Shown piece by piece: positions 1 to 6,757 of a stretch of DNA of 6,757 bases. The position numbers and the translations under genes are program-made. Position 1 is the stretch's first letter; each line of letters starts with the position of its first letter. The stretch covers positions 11,123-17,879 of the forward strand of contig DNNT01000239.1 in the NCBI GenBank assembly GCA_003497545.1. Direction: 5' to 3'. The notes beneath the pieces were generated by a model. The model was not told the DNA's origin. It made no database searches and saw nothing but the letters and a program-made list of their open reading frames with translations. The stretch comes from Arenimonas sp. Lineage in GTDB: Bacteria > Pseudomonadota > Gammaproteobacteria > Xanthomonadales > Xanthomonadaceae.

Positions 1-542
1 GCCAGCCCGAGGCGGTGGTGATCGGTGCGCGCCGCCTGGCCACCGCCTACGACGACCCGGCGGCGCTACCCGGCATCGGCACCGCCGGCGACGCGCTGAT
101 GGCCATGGACGCCGCCTGTTACCTGCCCGAGGACATCCTCGCCAAAGTCGACCGCGCCAGCATGGCCGTGGCCCTGGAAGTGCGCGCGCCGCTGCTGGAC
201 TGGCGCGTGGCGGAATTCGCGTGGTCGCTGCCGATGGCGATGAAGCAGCGCCGCGGCGAACTGAAGTGGCTGCCGCGCCAGTTGCTCGGGCGTTACCTGC
301 CGCCGGCGCTGGTGCAGCGACCGAAGACCGGCTTCGGCGCCCCGGTGGGCGACTGGCTGCGCGGACCGCTGCGCGACTGGGCCGAAGCCCAGCTCGACGA
401 AACCCGGCTGCGCGACGAAGGCCACTTCGACCCGGCGCCGATCCGGCGGACCTGGCGCGAGTTCCTCGCCGGCGAACGCAAGTGGCACACCCACCTGTGG
501 GGCGTGCTGATGTTCCAGGCCTGGCGCGAAGGCCTGGACTGA
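1..542 (+). CDS. asnB: Asparagine synthase (glutamine-hydrolysing), C-terminal part, 5' truncated by window edge
   Basis: This is the end of an AsnB-type enzyme, which transfers ammonia from glutamine to an adenylated aspartate. Only the C-terminal part of the synthetase domain is visible. The reading frame is open from base 3 to a TGA at 540-542, and a GTG at 15 is only an internal valine because the frame continues leftwards. Family landmarks are [15 protein letters not shown] (about 120-164), followed by [10 protein letters not shown] (to about 200), and [15 protein letters not shown] (from 318), all typical of the AsnB C-terminal domain. The N-terminal glutaminase domain with its catalytic Cys and the ATP-binding SGGxDS loop lie outside, so activity cannot be judged. 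Many bacterial paralogues of this type sit in polysaccharide loci and may amidate sugars or other acids instead of aspartate; the window does not tell which applies. It converges on the GNAT gene with a 6-base gap. Confidence 0.9.
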   Translation, partial: QPEAVVIGARRLATAYDDPAALPGIGTAGDALMAMDAACYLPEDILAKVDRASMAVALEVRAPLLDWRVAEFAWSLPMAMKQRRGELKWLPRQLLGRYLPPALVQRPKTGFGAPVGDWLRGPLRDWAEAQLDETRLRDEGHFDPAPIRRTWREFLAGERKWHTHLWGVLMFQAWREGLD

Positions 543-548
543 AGGCGC

Positions 549-1031
549 TCAGGGCCCCGGCGTCGGCGCCTCGTACATGCGGTAACCCGCGTCCACCATG
601 CCCAGGCGCTCGTAGGTGCGCTGGGCGGCGGCGTTGTCGCGTTCGACGTACAGGCGCAGGCCGCACACCCGCGGCGTCATTTCCGCGCGTGCGTGCACGT
701 GCCGGTAGAGCGCGGCGTACACGCCCTGGCGGCGGTGCGCCGGCGCCACGTACACGCTCTGGATCCACCACCAGTCGCCGTTGCGCCAGTCGCTCCACTC
801 GTAGGTGAGCATGAGCGTGCCGGCGGCTTCGCCGTGGTGTTCGGCCACCAGGTAGGCGCCGCGGCCGGGCTCCTCGAGCACGGCGCGGATGCCGGCCTCG
901 ACGGTGGCCGGGTCGAGCTGCTTGTGCTCGGTTTCCAGCGCCATGGCGCAGGCCCAGTCGCGCAGGCGCGGCACGTCGTCCACCCCGGCGGGACGGACGA
1001 CGATGAGCGACTCGGCGGCCTCGCGGCTCAT
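549..1031 (-). CDS. GNAT family N-acetyltransferase
   Basis: A 160-residue single-domain protein of the Gcn5-related N-acetyltransferase fold, which moves an acetyl group from acetyl-CoA to an amine. Substrate unknown. The order of elements fits the fold: an N-terminal beta strand IVVRPAGVDDVPRL (about 10-23), a central strand GAYLVAEHHGEAAGTLMLTY (58-77), strand beta4 with WWWIQSVYV (87-95), and the acetyl-CoA pyrophosphate loop HRRQGVY (99-105). That loop has the conserved Gly, but Tyr where Gly or Ala is commonest in the R/Q-x-x-G-x-G/A motif. The C-terminal part LRLYVERDNAAAQRTYERLGM is the usual family ending. The Trp-rich segment EWSDWRNGDWWWIQSVYV is characteristic of a conserved, uncharacterised cytoplasmic GNAT subgroup. 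The ATG overlaps the sodC stop as ATGA, so translation is probably coupled to sodC; AGGA lies directly against the ATG, too close for a normal ribosome site, which agrees with coupling. Confidence 0.9.
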   Translation of the reverse strand: MSREAAESLIVVRPAGVDDVPRLRDWACAMALETEHKQLDPATVEAGIRAVLEEPGRGAYLVAEHHGEAAGTLMLTYEWSDWRNGDWWWIQSVYVAPAHRRQGVYAALYRHVHARAEMTPRVCGLRLYVERDNAAAQRTYERLGMVDAGYRMYEAPTPGP

Positions 1032-1696
1032 TCCTGCGGCGCCGGGCCGGCCGGCGAGGCGTCGGTGGGCGGGGCGTTCACCAGCTCGATCACGCCGCAG
1101 GCGATGCGGCCGCCGGCGTTGCCGGTGGGTTGGGTGGCGTAGTCGTCGGCCTGGGCGTGCACGATCACGGCGCGGCCGATGATGTCGTTCGGGCCGCCGC
1201 TGGCGATTTCCAGCCCGGCCAGCACCTGGTTCACCGCGGCGCTGCCATCGGCGCCGACGTCTAGGTTCGGCATGTCGCCGGCGTGGTGCGGACCATCGCC
1301 GTGGCGGTCGCCGTGCGGCGCGCCGGCCGGGTTGAAGTGGCCGCCGGCGCTGCTGCCGTCGGGCGCGCTGCAGTCGCCGGTTTCATGCACGTGGAAACCG
1401 TGCTGGCCACCCGCGGGCAGGCCGGTGATGCTGCCGTGGATGCGCACGCCGCCGTCGGCGATGTCGAAGGCCAGGTCGCCGGCCACGCCGCTGTCCTGCA
1501 GCGGGGCCAGCACGACGCGGGCGGACGCGGCCAGCTGGGTCAGGCCGGCGGCGGCATCGGCGGGCGCGGCTTCGACCGGGGCCTCGGCCACGGGCGCGGG
1601 CGCGGCGGCTTCCGGGGCGGCTTCGGGGGCGGACGGGCTGCAGGCGGCCAGCGCGAAGGCGCAGGCGGCGGCGAGCAGGGTCTGTTTCGGGTTCAT
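1028..1696 (-). CDS. sodC: Cu/Zn superoxide dismutase, predicted lipoprotein
   Basis: Dismutates superoxide to oxygen and hydrogen peroxide in the cell envelope. The ATG at 1696 is preferred (222 residues) because GAGGA (1704-1708) sits 7 bases upstream; a longer in-frame start at 1723 would add nine residues before the signal peptide. Residues 1-19 are a signal peptide ending in the lipobox LAAC (Cys19), predicting a lipid-anchored protein. Residues 25-51 form an Ala/Pro/Glu linker. The SOD domain follows (about 55-207). Cu ligands are His102, His104, His120 and His180; Zn ligands are His120, His128, His138 and Asp141; Cys109-Cys200 is the structural disulfide; Arg197 in GGRIACGVI is the active-site arginine. 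All are present, so the enzyme should be active. The electrostatic loop is short and His-rich (residues 128-138). The last 15 residues are Pro/Ala-rich and extend beyond the usual GVIxL end. It lies 56 bases after ntrC and overlaps the GNAT gene by four bases. Confidence 0.96.
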   Translation of the reverse strand: MNPKQTLLAAACAFALAACSPSAPEAAPEAAAPAPVAEAPVEAAPADAAAGLTQLAASARVVLAPLQDSGVAGDLAFDIADGGVRIHGSITGLPAGGQHGFHVHETGDCSAPDGSSAGGHFNPAGAPHGDRHGDGPHHAGDMPNLDVGADGSAAVNQVLAGLEIASGGPNDIIGRAVIVHAQADDYATQPTGNAGGRIACGVIELVNAPPTDASPAGPAPQE

Positions 1697-1727
1697 GGGC
1701 GGGTCCTCGTGTCGGATGGGCAAAGGG

Positions 1728-1751
1728 TGCGCGCAGCGGTGTCGGCGCGCA
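1728..1751 (-). terminator. GC-rich hairpin after ntrC, possible terminator or attenuator
   Basis: Immediately after the ntrC stop codon, arms TGCGCGC and GCGCGCA (7 perfect pairs, all but one G-C) enclose a 10-base loop (1735-1744). On the transcribed strand the stem is followed by CCCTTTGCCC, not by a run of U, so it is not a canonical Rho-independent terminator. It might slow polymerase, protect the ntrBC messenger's 3' end, or be chance pairing in GC-rich DNA. It occupies much of the 57-base space between ntrC and sodC. Confidence 0.25.
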
Positions 1752-1752
1752 A

Positions 1753-3159
<1,407 letters not shown>

Positions 3160-3174
3160 GGGGCGGGCCTCGAT

Positions 3175-3197
3175 ATTTGCACCAGCATAGTGCAAAT
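3175..3197. promoter_or_regulatory. Palindromic NtrC-type binding site between ntrB and ntrC
   Basis: Perfect inverted repeat with 8-base arms ATTTGCAC and GTGCAAAT around a 7-base spacer CAGCATA. The inner 17 bases, TGCACCAGCATAGTGCA (3178-3194 region), fit the classical NtrC site pattern TGCACYANNNTRGTGCA at every defined position (pattern from memory of enterobacterial glnA sites). The stretch is AT-rich against its surroundings, as expected for a protected operator. It lies 17 bases after the ntrB stop and 15 bases before the preferred ntrC start, upstream of its ribosome site. Binding would most simply repress or modulate ntrC transcription. A hairpin acting in RNA is an alternative, but the exact match to the NtrC pattern beside ntrC itself makes the operator reading stronger. 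Confidence 0.75.
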
Positions 3198-3214
3198 GGC
3201 GGAAGGCGGCCCGC

Positions 3215-4279
3215 TCAGGCCGCGGGCGCGGGCGCCTCGTCTTCGCCGTCGGGCACCGGGATCAGCAGGGTGAACACGGTGTGCCCCGGCCGCGAACGGT
3301 AGCCCAGCGAACCGCCGTGCTCGCGCGCCACCTGCTGGGCCAGCGGCAGTCCCAGCCCGGTGCCTTCGGCGCGGCCCGACACCAGCGGCAGGAAGATGCG
3401 TTCGGCCAGGTCCTCGGGCACGCCGCGGCCGTCGTCGGCGATGTCCACGCGCACGGCCAGGCGGTGCGCGCGGTCGCCGATGAGCACGTGGTGCTCGGCG
3501 CGCGTGCGCAGCTGCACCTGCGAGGCGCCGGATTCGAGCGCGTTGCGCACCAGGTTCCACAGTGCCTGCACCAGGCGGTCGGCGTCGCCGGGGAACTCGG
3601 GCAGCGAAGGATCGAAGTCGCGCACGAGCTTGATCGCCCAGCCGGCCTCGACCTCGGCCAGCTGGCGCACGCGCTCGAGCACGGCGTGGATGTTGGTGGG
3701 CGCGAATTCGCGCGGTGGCGCCGGGTTCATCAGGCGATCGACGAGCGCGGCGAGCCGGTCCACTTCCGAACCGATGAGCCCGACCAGCTCGCGCGAATCC
3801 TCGCCCTCGACGCGGCGCGCCAGCAGCTGCGCGGCGCCCTTCATGCCCGCCAGCGGATTGCGGATTTCGTGCGCCAGGCCCTTGAGCGCGGCGGAGAGCG
3901 CGGCCGGCAGCGCGGTGGCGGGATCTTCGCCGGGGAATTCGTCGGCCGGGTGCGCTTCCACCCGCACGCCGCCGTCTTCGCCGCGCGCCAGCCACAGGTC
4001 GGCGAAGTGTTCCGCGGCCCCCGGGAACGCCAGGCGCGCACGCCGCACGCGCAGCGCTTCGCCGGATTCCGGCAGGCGCGGCAGCAGTTCGGCCAGGCGC
4101 CCGCCTTCGGCGTCGAGCTCGGCCAGCGCCAGGCCCTGCAGGCGCCGCGCACTGATGCCGAGCCAGCTGGCGAAAGCGGGGTTGCAGCCCTGCAGCTGGC
4201 CCTCGGCGTCGAGCCAGGCCAGCGGCGTGGCGAGCTGATCGGGTTGGGGCGGGAAAACGGGCGGCATGGCCGCCAGCAT
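3215..4279 (-). CDS. ntrB: Nitrogen regulation sensor histidine kinase NtrB
   Basis: Cytoplasmic histidine kinase/phosphatase that sets NtrC phosphorylation in response to nitrogen status, in known systems through binding of PII protein. No membrane segment is present. Two starts are plausible: ATG 4279 (354 residues) and ATG 4267 (350 residues); neither has a strong ribosome site and only GGCGG precedes the second. Residue numbers here count from 4267. A short PAS-like sensor domain (about 10-115) includes NPAFASWLGIS. The dimerisation/phospho-acceptor helix GLAHEIRNPLAGMKGAAQLL (130-149) holds His133 and is diagnostic of NtrB. The catalytic domain has the N box LWNLVRNALE (Asn242), G1 box DDGRGVPED (278-286), F box IFLPLVSG (291-298) and G2 box GTGLGL (302-307). 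The C-terminal tail is acidic and Ala/Pro-rich. It lies 26 bases after the acyltransferase gene and 55 bases before ntrC, so co-transcription with both is possible. Confidence 0.95.
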   Translation of the reverse strand: MLAAMPPVFPPQPDQLATPLAWLDAEGQLQGCNPAFASWLGISARRLQGLALAELDAEGGRLAELLPRLPESGEALRVRRARLAFPGAAEHFADLWLARGEDGGVRVEAHPADEFPGEDPATALPAALSAALKGLAHEIRNPLAGMKGAAQLLARRVEGEDSRELVGLIGSEVDRLAALVDRLMNPAPPREFAPTNIHAVLERVRQLAEVEAGWAIKLVRDFDPSLPEFPGDADRLVQALWNLVRNALESGASQVQLRTRAEHHVLIGDRAHRLAVRVDIADDGRGVPEDLAERIFLPLVSGRAEGTGLGLPLAQQVAREHGGSLGYRSRPGHTVFTLLIPVPDGEDEAPAPAA

Positions 4280-4283
4280 AGTG
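4273..4283. repeat. 11-base copy of the NtrC-site core at the ntrB start
   Basis: CCAGCATAGTG here is identical to 3182-3192 inside the palindrome upstream of ntrC. On the coding strand it reads CACTATGCTGG and contains the ATG at 4279. Compared over the 17-base NtrC pattern, 13 positions agree with the ntrC-side site; the half nearest the upstream gene is nearly intact and the other half is degenerate. It could be a weak NtrC half-site controlling ntrB or a chance match; an 11-base repeat alone is not significant in a window of this size, and only its position gives it weight. Confidence 0.3.
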
Positions 4284-4305
4284 GAGCTGGCGCGCCGGCG
4301 CGGCC

Positions 4306-5439
4306 CTAGCCCACGAAGCGGCGCAGCGGCGTGTGCCGCACAAGCACCTGGTAGGCCAGCAGGCAGCCCGCCAGCGTGCCGGCGCTGGCGAGTGCGAACT
4401 TCAGCGGCCAGGCCCAGTCCAGGTCCATCAGCAGGTACTGCAGCGCGAACAGCAGCGGCAGGTGCAGCAGGTAGGTGAAGTAGGACGACTGGGCCAGGTA
4501 GCGCATCAGCGGACTGGGCCGGTCGAGCAGGCGCTGGCCCAGCCCCAGGCACAGCACGGTGAGCCAGACGCTGAGGCCGGCTTCAAGCGCGGCCATGCCC
4601 CAGGACGCGGTCAGGCGGCCCGGCCCAGGCGGCTCGGCACCCAGGCGCCAGAGGAACAGCGCGTAGAACACCGCGCACGCGAGCGCCAGCCACGGCAGCC
4701 ACGCTTGCACGCGCGACAGCCAGCCCGGATTCGCGTGCAGCAGCGCGCCGAAGGCGAAAAAGGCGCCGTAAAACCCGATCGCCCAGAACTGCGGCAGGAA
4801 ACCCTCCGGCGCCGGATGCGGTGCGCTCACCGACGCCATCGCCGGCACCAGCAGCAGCGGCAGGCCGGCCAGCAGCCAGGCCGGCGAACGCGGCATCACG
4901 GCCTGCGCGAACCTGCCCAGGCCCAGCGTGCGCACCACCCAGTGCAGCACGGTGAACAGCAGCAGGTAATACAGGAACCACAGGTGGCCGGTGGACAGCG
5001 GCGCCGGCCCGGCGTCCGGGCTTTTCATATGCTCGCGCAGCATCGCCAGCATCGGCGACGGGTGTTCGACGTTCAGCGCCGCCCACACCGTGCTGCCCGC
5101 CAGCGCCGCCATCACCAGCGGCCAGGCCAGCACGAAGGGCACGGCGATGCGACGAACGCGCTGGCGCAGCAACGCCGCCTGGCCGCGGCGCGCGATCACC
5201 CACGCGGCGAAAAAACCCGCGACCACGAAGAACAGTGGCATGCGCACCAGGTGCAGGCCCCAGGCCAGGGCATCGACCCACGCGCTGGTTTGCCGGTCCG
5301 CGGTGGGGAACCACGGCTGCATCAGCGGGCTGTAGGCCAGCGCCGCATGGAACAGCACGCCGGCCAGCATGGCCAGGGCGCGCAGGTGGTCCATGTAGTG
5401 CAGGCGCGCGTCCACGGCGGGGACGCGCGCGGTGTTCAA
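4306..5439 (-). CDS. Acyltransferase-3 family integral membrane protein (OpgC-like)
   Basis: Multi-pass membrane protein of the acyltransferase-3 superfamily, whose members transfer acyl groups to surface glycans, lipids or drugs; OpgC, which succinylates periplasmic glucans, is a related example of similar size. The donor and acceptor here are unknown. The TTG at 5439 is preferred (377 residues): it overlaps the permease stop as TTGA and an AAGG lies about 10 bases upstream. GTG 5415 and ATG 5394 are in frame but lack a ribosome site. Landmarks are RLHYMDHLR (12-20) and the first membrane helix with His31 in LFHAALAY, the family's conserved N-terminal Arg/Asp/Arg and likely catalytic His. 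Then RMPLFFVVAGFF (66-77), a cytoplasmic basic stretch RQRVRRIAVPF (92-102), GHLWFLYYLLLF (151-162), several further hydrophobic helices, and SYFTYLLHLPLLF near the C-terminus. About ten membrane segments are expected. Confidence 0.85.
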   Translation of the reverse strand: MNTARVPAVDARLHYMDHLRALAMLAGVLFHAALAYSPLMQPWFPTADRQTSAWVDALAWGLHLVRMPLFFVVAGFFAAWVIARRGQAALLRQRVRRIAVPFVLAWPLVMAALAGSTVWAALNVEHPSPMLAMLREHMKSPDAGPAPLSTGHLWFLYYLLLFTVLHWVVRTLGLGRFAQAVMPRSPAWLLAGLPLLLVPAMASVSAPHPAPEGFLPQFWAIGFYGAFFAFGALLHANPGWLSRVQAWLPWLALACAVFYALFLWRLGAEPPGPGRLTASWGMAALEAGLSVWLTVLCLGLGQRLLDRPSPLMRYLAQSSYFTYLLHLPLLFALQYLLMDLDWAWPLKFALASAGTLAGCLLAYQVLVRHTPLRRFVG

Positions 5440-6113
5440 TAGAAGGCCGCCTTGCGCGCGTGGTGCCAGGCGGTCGCGCCCAGCACCAGCACCGACAGGC
5501 CCACCAGCGTGGCCAGGATGAGCAGCGCCGGCGTCGTCCAGGCGATCGCGTCCTGCTCGATGCGGCCCTGGATCTCCGGCACCTGCCCCAGCGCCATCAG
5601 GTAGGGGTTGATCAGCACCATCGTGCCGATCATGGCGAAGGTGCCCCAGCCTTCCGATTCCACCGACATCACCACGGCCAGCGAGATGGCGTAGGCGAAG
5701 AGGATGTAGGCGAACACCAGCAGCGCATACACGAACAGGCCGTCGGGCAGCGGCGTCAGCAGCACCGTGGCCAGGGTGCCGGCCAGGATCACCAGGAAGG
5801 GCACCGCGAAGGTGAGCAGGTTGCCCGCCAGCTTCGACACCGTGAAGTCGAGCGGCGACACCGGCAGGCTCATCACGAAGGCCAGGGTCTGCTCCTTGCG
5901 CTCGGCCATCAGCGAGGTGCCGATGGAAAAGCAGGCGACCGACACCAGCACGATGATCAGCATCAGCGAGCCCACGTAGAACGCCCACGGCTTCGCCAGC
6001 CCCAGGAAACACAGGGCGACGATGCCGGCCAGCACGTAGAAGGCCAGCTGCTTCTGGAACAGCTGCCAGTCCTTGGCGATGAGCAGGCGGATGACAGGCG
6101 TGTTGAGTTTCAT
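5436..6113 (-). CDS. ABC-2 type transporter permease
   Basis: Membrane subunit of an ABC transporter, 225 residues, paired with the ATPase encoded immediately upstream. The ATG at 6113 is clear: it overlaps the ATPase stop as ATGA and GGGAG (6121-6125) lies 7 bases upstream. Six hydrophobic segments can be read at about residues 23-42, 45-66, 98-118, 124-150, 156-175 and 192-215, the standard ABC-2 permease layout. Between the second and third lies ERKEQTLAFVMSLPVSPLDFTVSKL, the cytoplasmic coupling region typical of this group, in which an E-R-x-x-x-T-L pattern precedes a Pro-containing turn. Substrate is unknown; relatives export lipids, peptides or antibiotics, or serve unknown envelope roles. 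The downstream acyltransferase overlaps its stop codon, so the three genes are probably one unit. Confidence 0.9.
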   Translation of the reverse strand: MKLNTPVIRLLIAKDWQLFQKQLAFYVLAGIVALCFLGLAKPWAFYVGSLMLIIVLVSVACFSIGTSLMAERKEQTLAFVMSLPVSPLDFTVSKLAGNLLTFAVPFLVILAGTLATVLLTPLPDGLFVYALLVFAYILFAYAISLAVVMSVESEGWGTFAMIGTMVLINPYLMALGQVPEIQGRIEQDAIAWTTPALLILATLVGLSVLVLGATAWHHARKAAFY

Positions 6114-6757
6114 GCCACGGCTCCCGTGCGGACGGCGGTGATGAAGATGTCCTCGAGGCTCATCGGGTCGGTGCGCTGCACCTGCAGGCCGTGGGCCGCC
6201 AGTCGCGCCGGGAGGTCGTCGCGCCAGGCGCGCGCCTTGACCTCGACCAGGCTGCCGTTGGCGCGCACGCTGGCGATGTCCGGCCAGTCCGCGAGCTCCG
6301 GCGGCAGCGGGCCCTGGCAGACGAGGCGCCGCCAGTTTTCGAGGAAGGCGTGTTTGTCCGCCGAAGCCACCAGCCGGCCCTGGTGCAGGAAGGTGATGGT
6401 GTCGGCGAGCTGCTCGACGTCGTGCGTGTTGTGCGACGAGAACAGCACGCTGCGGCGTTCGTCGCGCAGCACGTCGGACAGCGCTTCCAGCACTTCGATG
6501 CGGGCCACCGGGTCGAGGCCGGTGGTGGGTTCGTCGAGCAGCAGCAGCCGCGGCCGCCGCGCCAGGCACAGCAGCAGCAGCGACTTCACCCGCTGGCCGT
6601 GCGAGAAGCCGCCCACGGCCTGGTCGGGGCGCAGGTCGAAACGTTGCATGAGCTCGGCGGCGTAGGCCTCGTCCCAGCCCGGGTAGATGCGGCGCACGAG
6701 GTCGACGTGCCAGCGCAGGCTCTGGCTGCGGTACAGGCGCATGTCCTCGGAGGCGTA
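6110..6757 (-). CDS. ABC transporter ATP-binding protein, N-terminus cut by window edge
   Basis: ATPase subunit powering the ABC-2 permease encoded next to it. The frame is open to the window edge (YASEDMRLYRSQSL at the visible start), so the apparent ATG at 6742 is internal and the Walker A loop lies outside. About 215 residues are visible. The segment IYPGWDEAYAAELMQRFDL is typical of the YtrB-like subgroup. The signature is FSHGQ (6593-6607) in place of LSGGQ. Walker B is LLLLDEP with the D-loop TTGLDP, and the H-loop His is in LFSSHNTHDVEQL. The last 80 residues or so form a small regulatory-type tail domain beyond the catalytic core, ending SLEDIFITAVRTGAVA; SLEDIF is a common ending in these ATPases. 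Catalytic residues visible here are intact. Substrate cannot be inferred. Confidence 0.92.
   Translation of the reverse strand, partial: YASEDMRLYRSQSLRWHVDLVRRIYPGWDEAYAAELMQRFDLRPDQAVGGFSHGQRVKSLLLLCLARRPRLLLLDEPTTGLDPVARIEVLEALSDVLRDERRSVLFSSHNTHDVEQLADTITFLHQGRLVASADKHAFLENWRRLVCQGPLPPELADWPDIASVRANGSLVEVKARAWRDDLPARLAAHGLQVQRTDPMSLEDIFITAVRTGAVA

Noticed and set aside
1544..1624. Possible tandem repeat in sodC
   Set aside because: The repetitive look comes from Ala/Pro/Glu codons of the lipoprotein linker; no fixed repeat unit is kept.
3160..3195. TTG at 3195 as the ntrC start
   Set aside because: It sits inside the palindrome and has no ribosome site, whereas ATG 3159 has GAGG 8 bases upstream and gives the usual NtrC N-terminus.
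3175..3197. Rho-independent terminator between ntrB and ntrC
   Set aside because: The arms are AT-rich with few G-C pairs and there is no following U-run on the transcribed strand; the exact NtrC pattern explains the symmetry better.
3281..4309. Long + strand open frames opposite ntrB
   Set aside because: Same shadow character; the opposite strand encodes an intact NtrB with all kinase boxes.
5440..6012. Upstream extension of the acyltransferase frame through the permease gene
   Set aside because: The extension overlaps the permease in another frame and is low-complexity Gly/Ala/Arg/Asp sequence; the family's first conserved motif begins near residue 12 from the TTG at 5439.

Overview
The window is very GC-rich (roughly 70 %) and gene-dense, with gaps of only a few to a few tens of bases. 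Protein content (paired NtrB/NtrC of the gammaproteobacterial type, a lipoprotein SodC, a PEP/EPS-style asparagine synthase) and codon use suggest a gammaproteobacterium of the Xanthomonadaceae/Lysobacteraceae kind. This taxonomic placement is inference from composition and family resemblance, not a database result.

Layout. One gene is on the + strand: the C-terminal part of an AsnB-type asparagine synthase (1-542, cut by the left edge). Everything else is on the - strand and, in transcription order from the right edge, reads: ABC transporter ATPase (6757-6110, cut by the right edge), its ABC-2 type permease (6113-5436), an acyltransferase-3 family membrane protein (5439-4306), the nitrogen-regulation sensor kinase NtrB (4279-3215), the sigma-54 activator NtrC (3159-1753), a lipoprotein Cu/Zn superoxide dismutase SodC (1696-1028) and a GNAT acetyltransferase (1031-549). 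The last gene converges on asnB with 6 bases between the stop codons.

How they fit together. Three junctions overlap (ATPase/permease by ATGA, permease/acyltransferase by TTGA, sodC/GNAT by ATGA), which indicates translational coupling. ATPase and permease form one transporter; whether the acyltransferase shares a substrate pathway with them is unknown. NtrB and NtrC form a complete two-component pair: NtrB has the phospho-acceptor His and ATP-binding boxes, NtrC has receiver, AAA+ with an intact GAFTGA loop, and a Fis-type HTH. The sodC-GNAT pair is a separate small unit after ntrC, possibly set off by a GC-rich hairpin.

The most interesting non-coding element is a perfect 8+7+8 inverted repeat (3175-3197) between ntrB and ntrC. 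Its 17-base core fits the classical enterobacterial NtrC-binding pattern exactly, suggesting ntrC is autoregulated from inside its own operon. An 11-base piece of the same sequence recurs exactly at the ntrB start codon. I found no RNA gene, insertion sequence, CRISPR array or clear mobile element, and no convincing undescribed system; apart from these regulatory details the region looks like ordinary chromosomal content.
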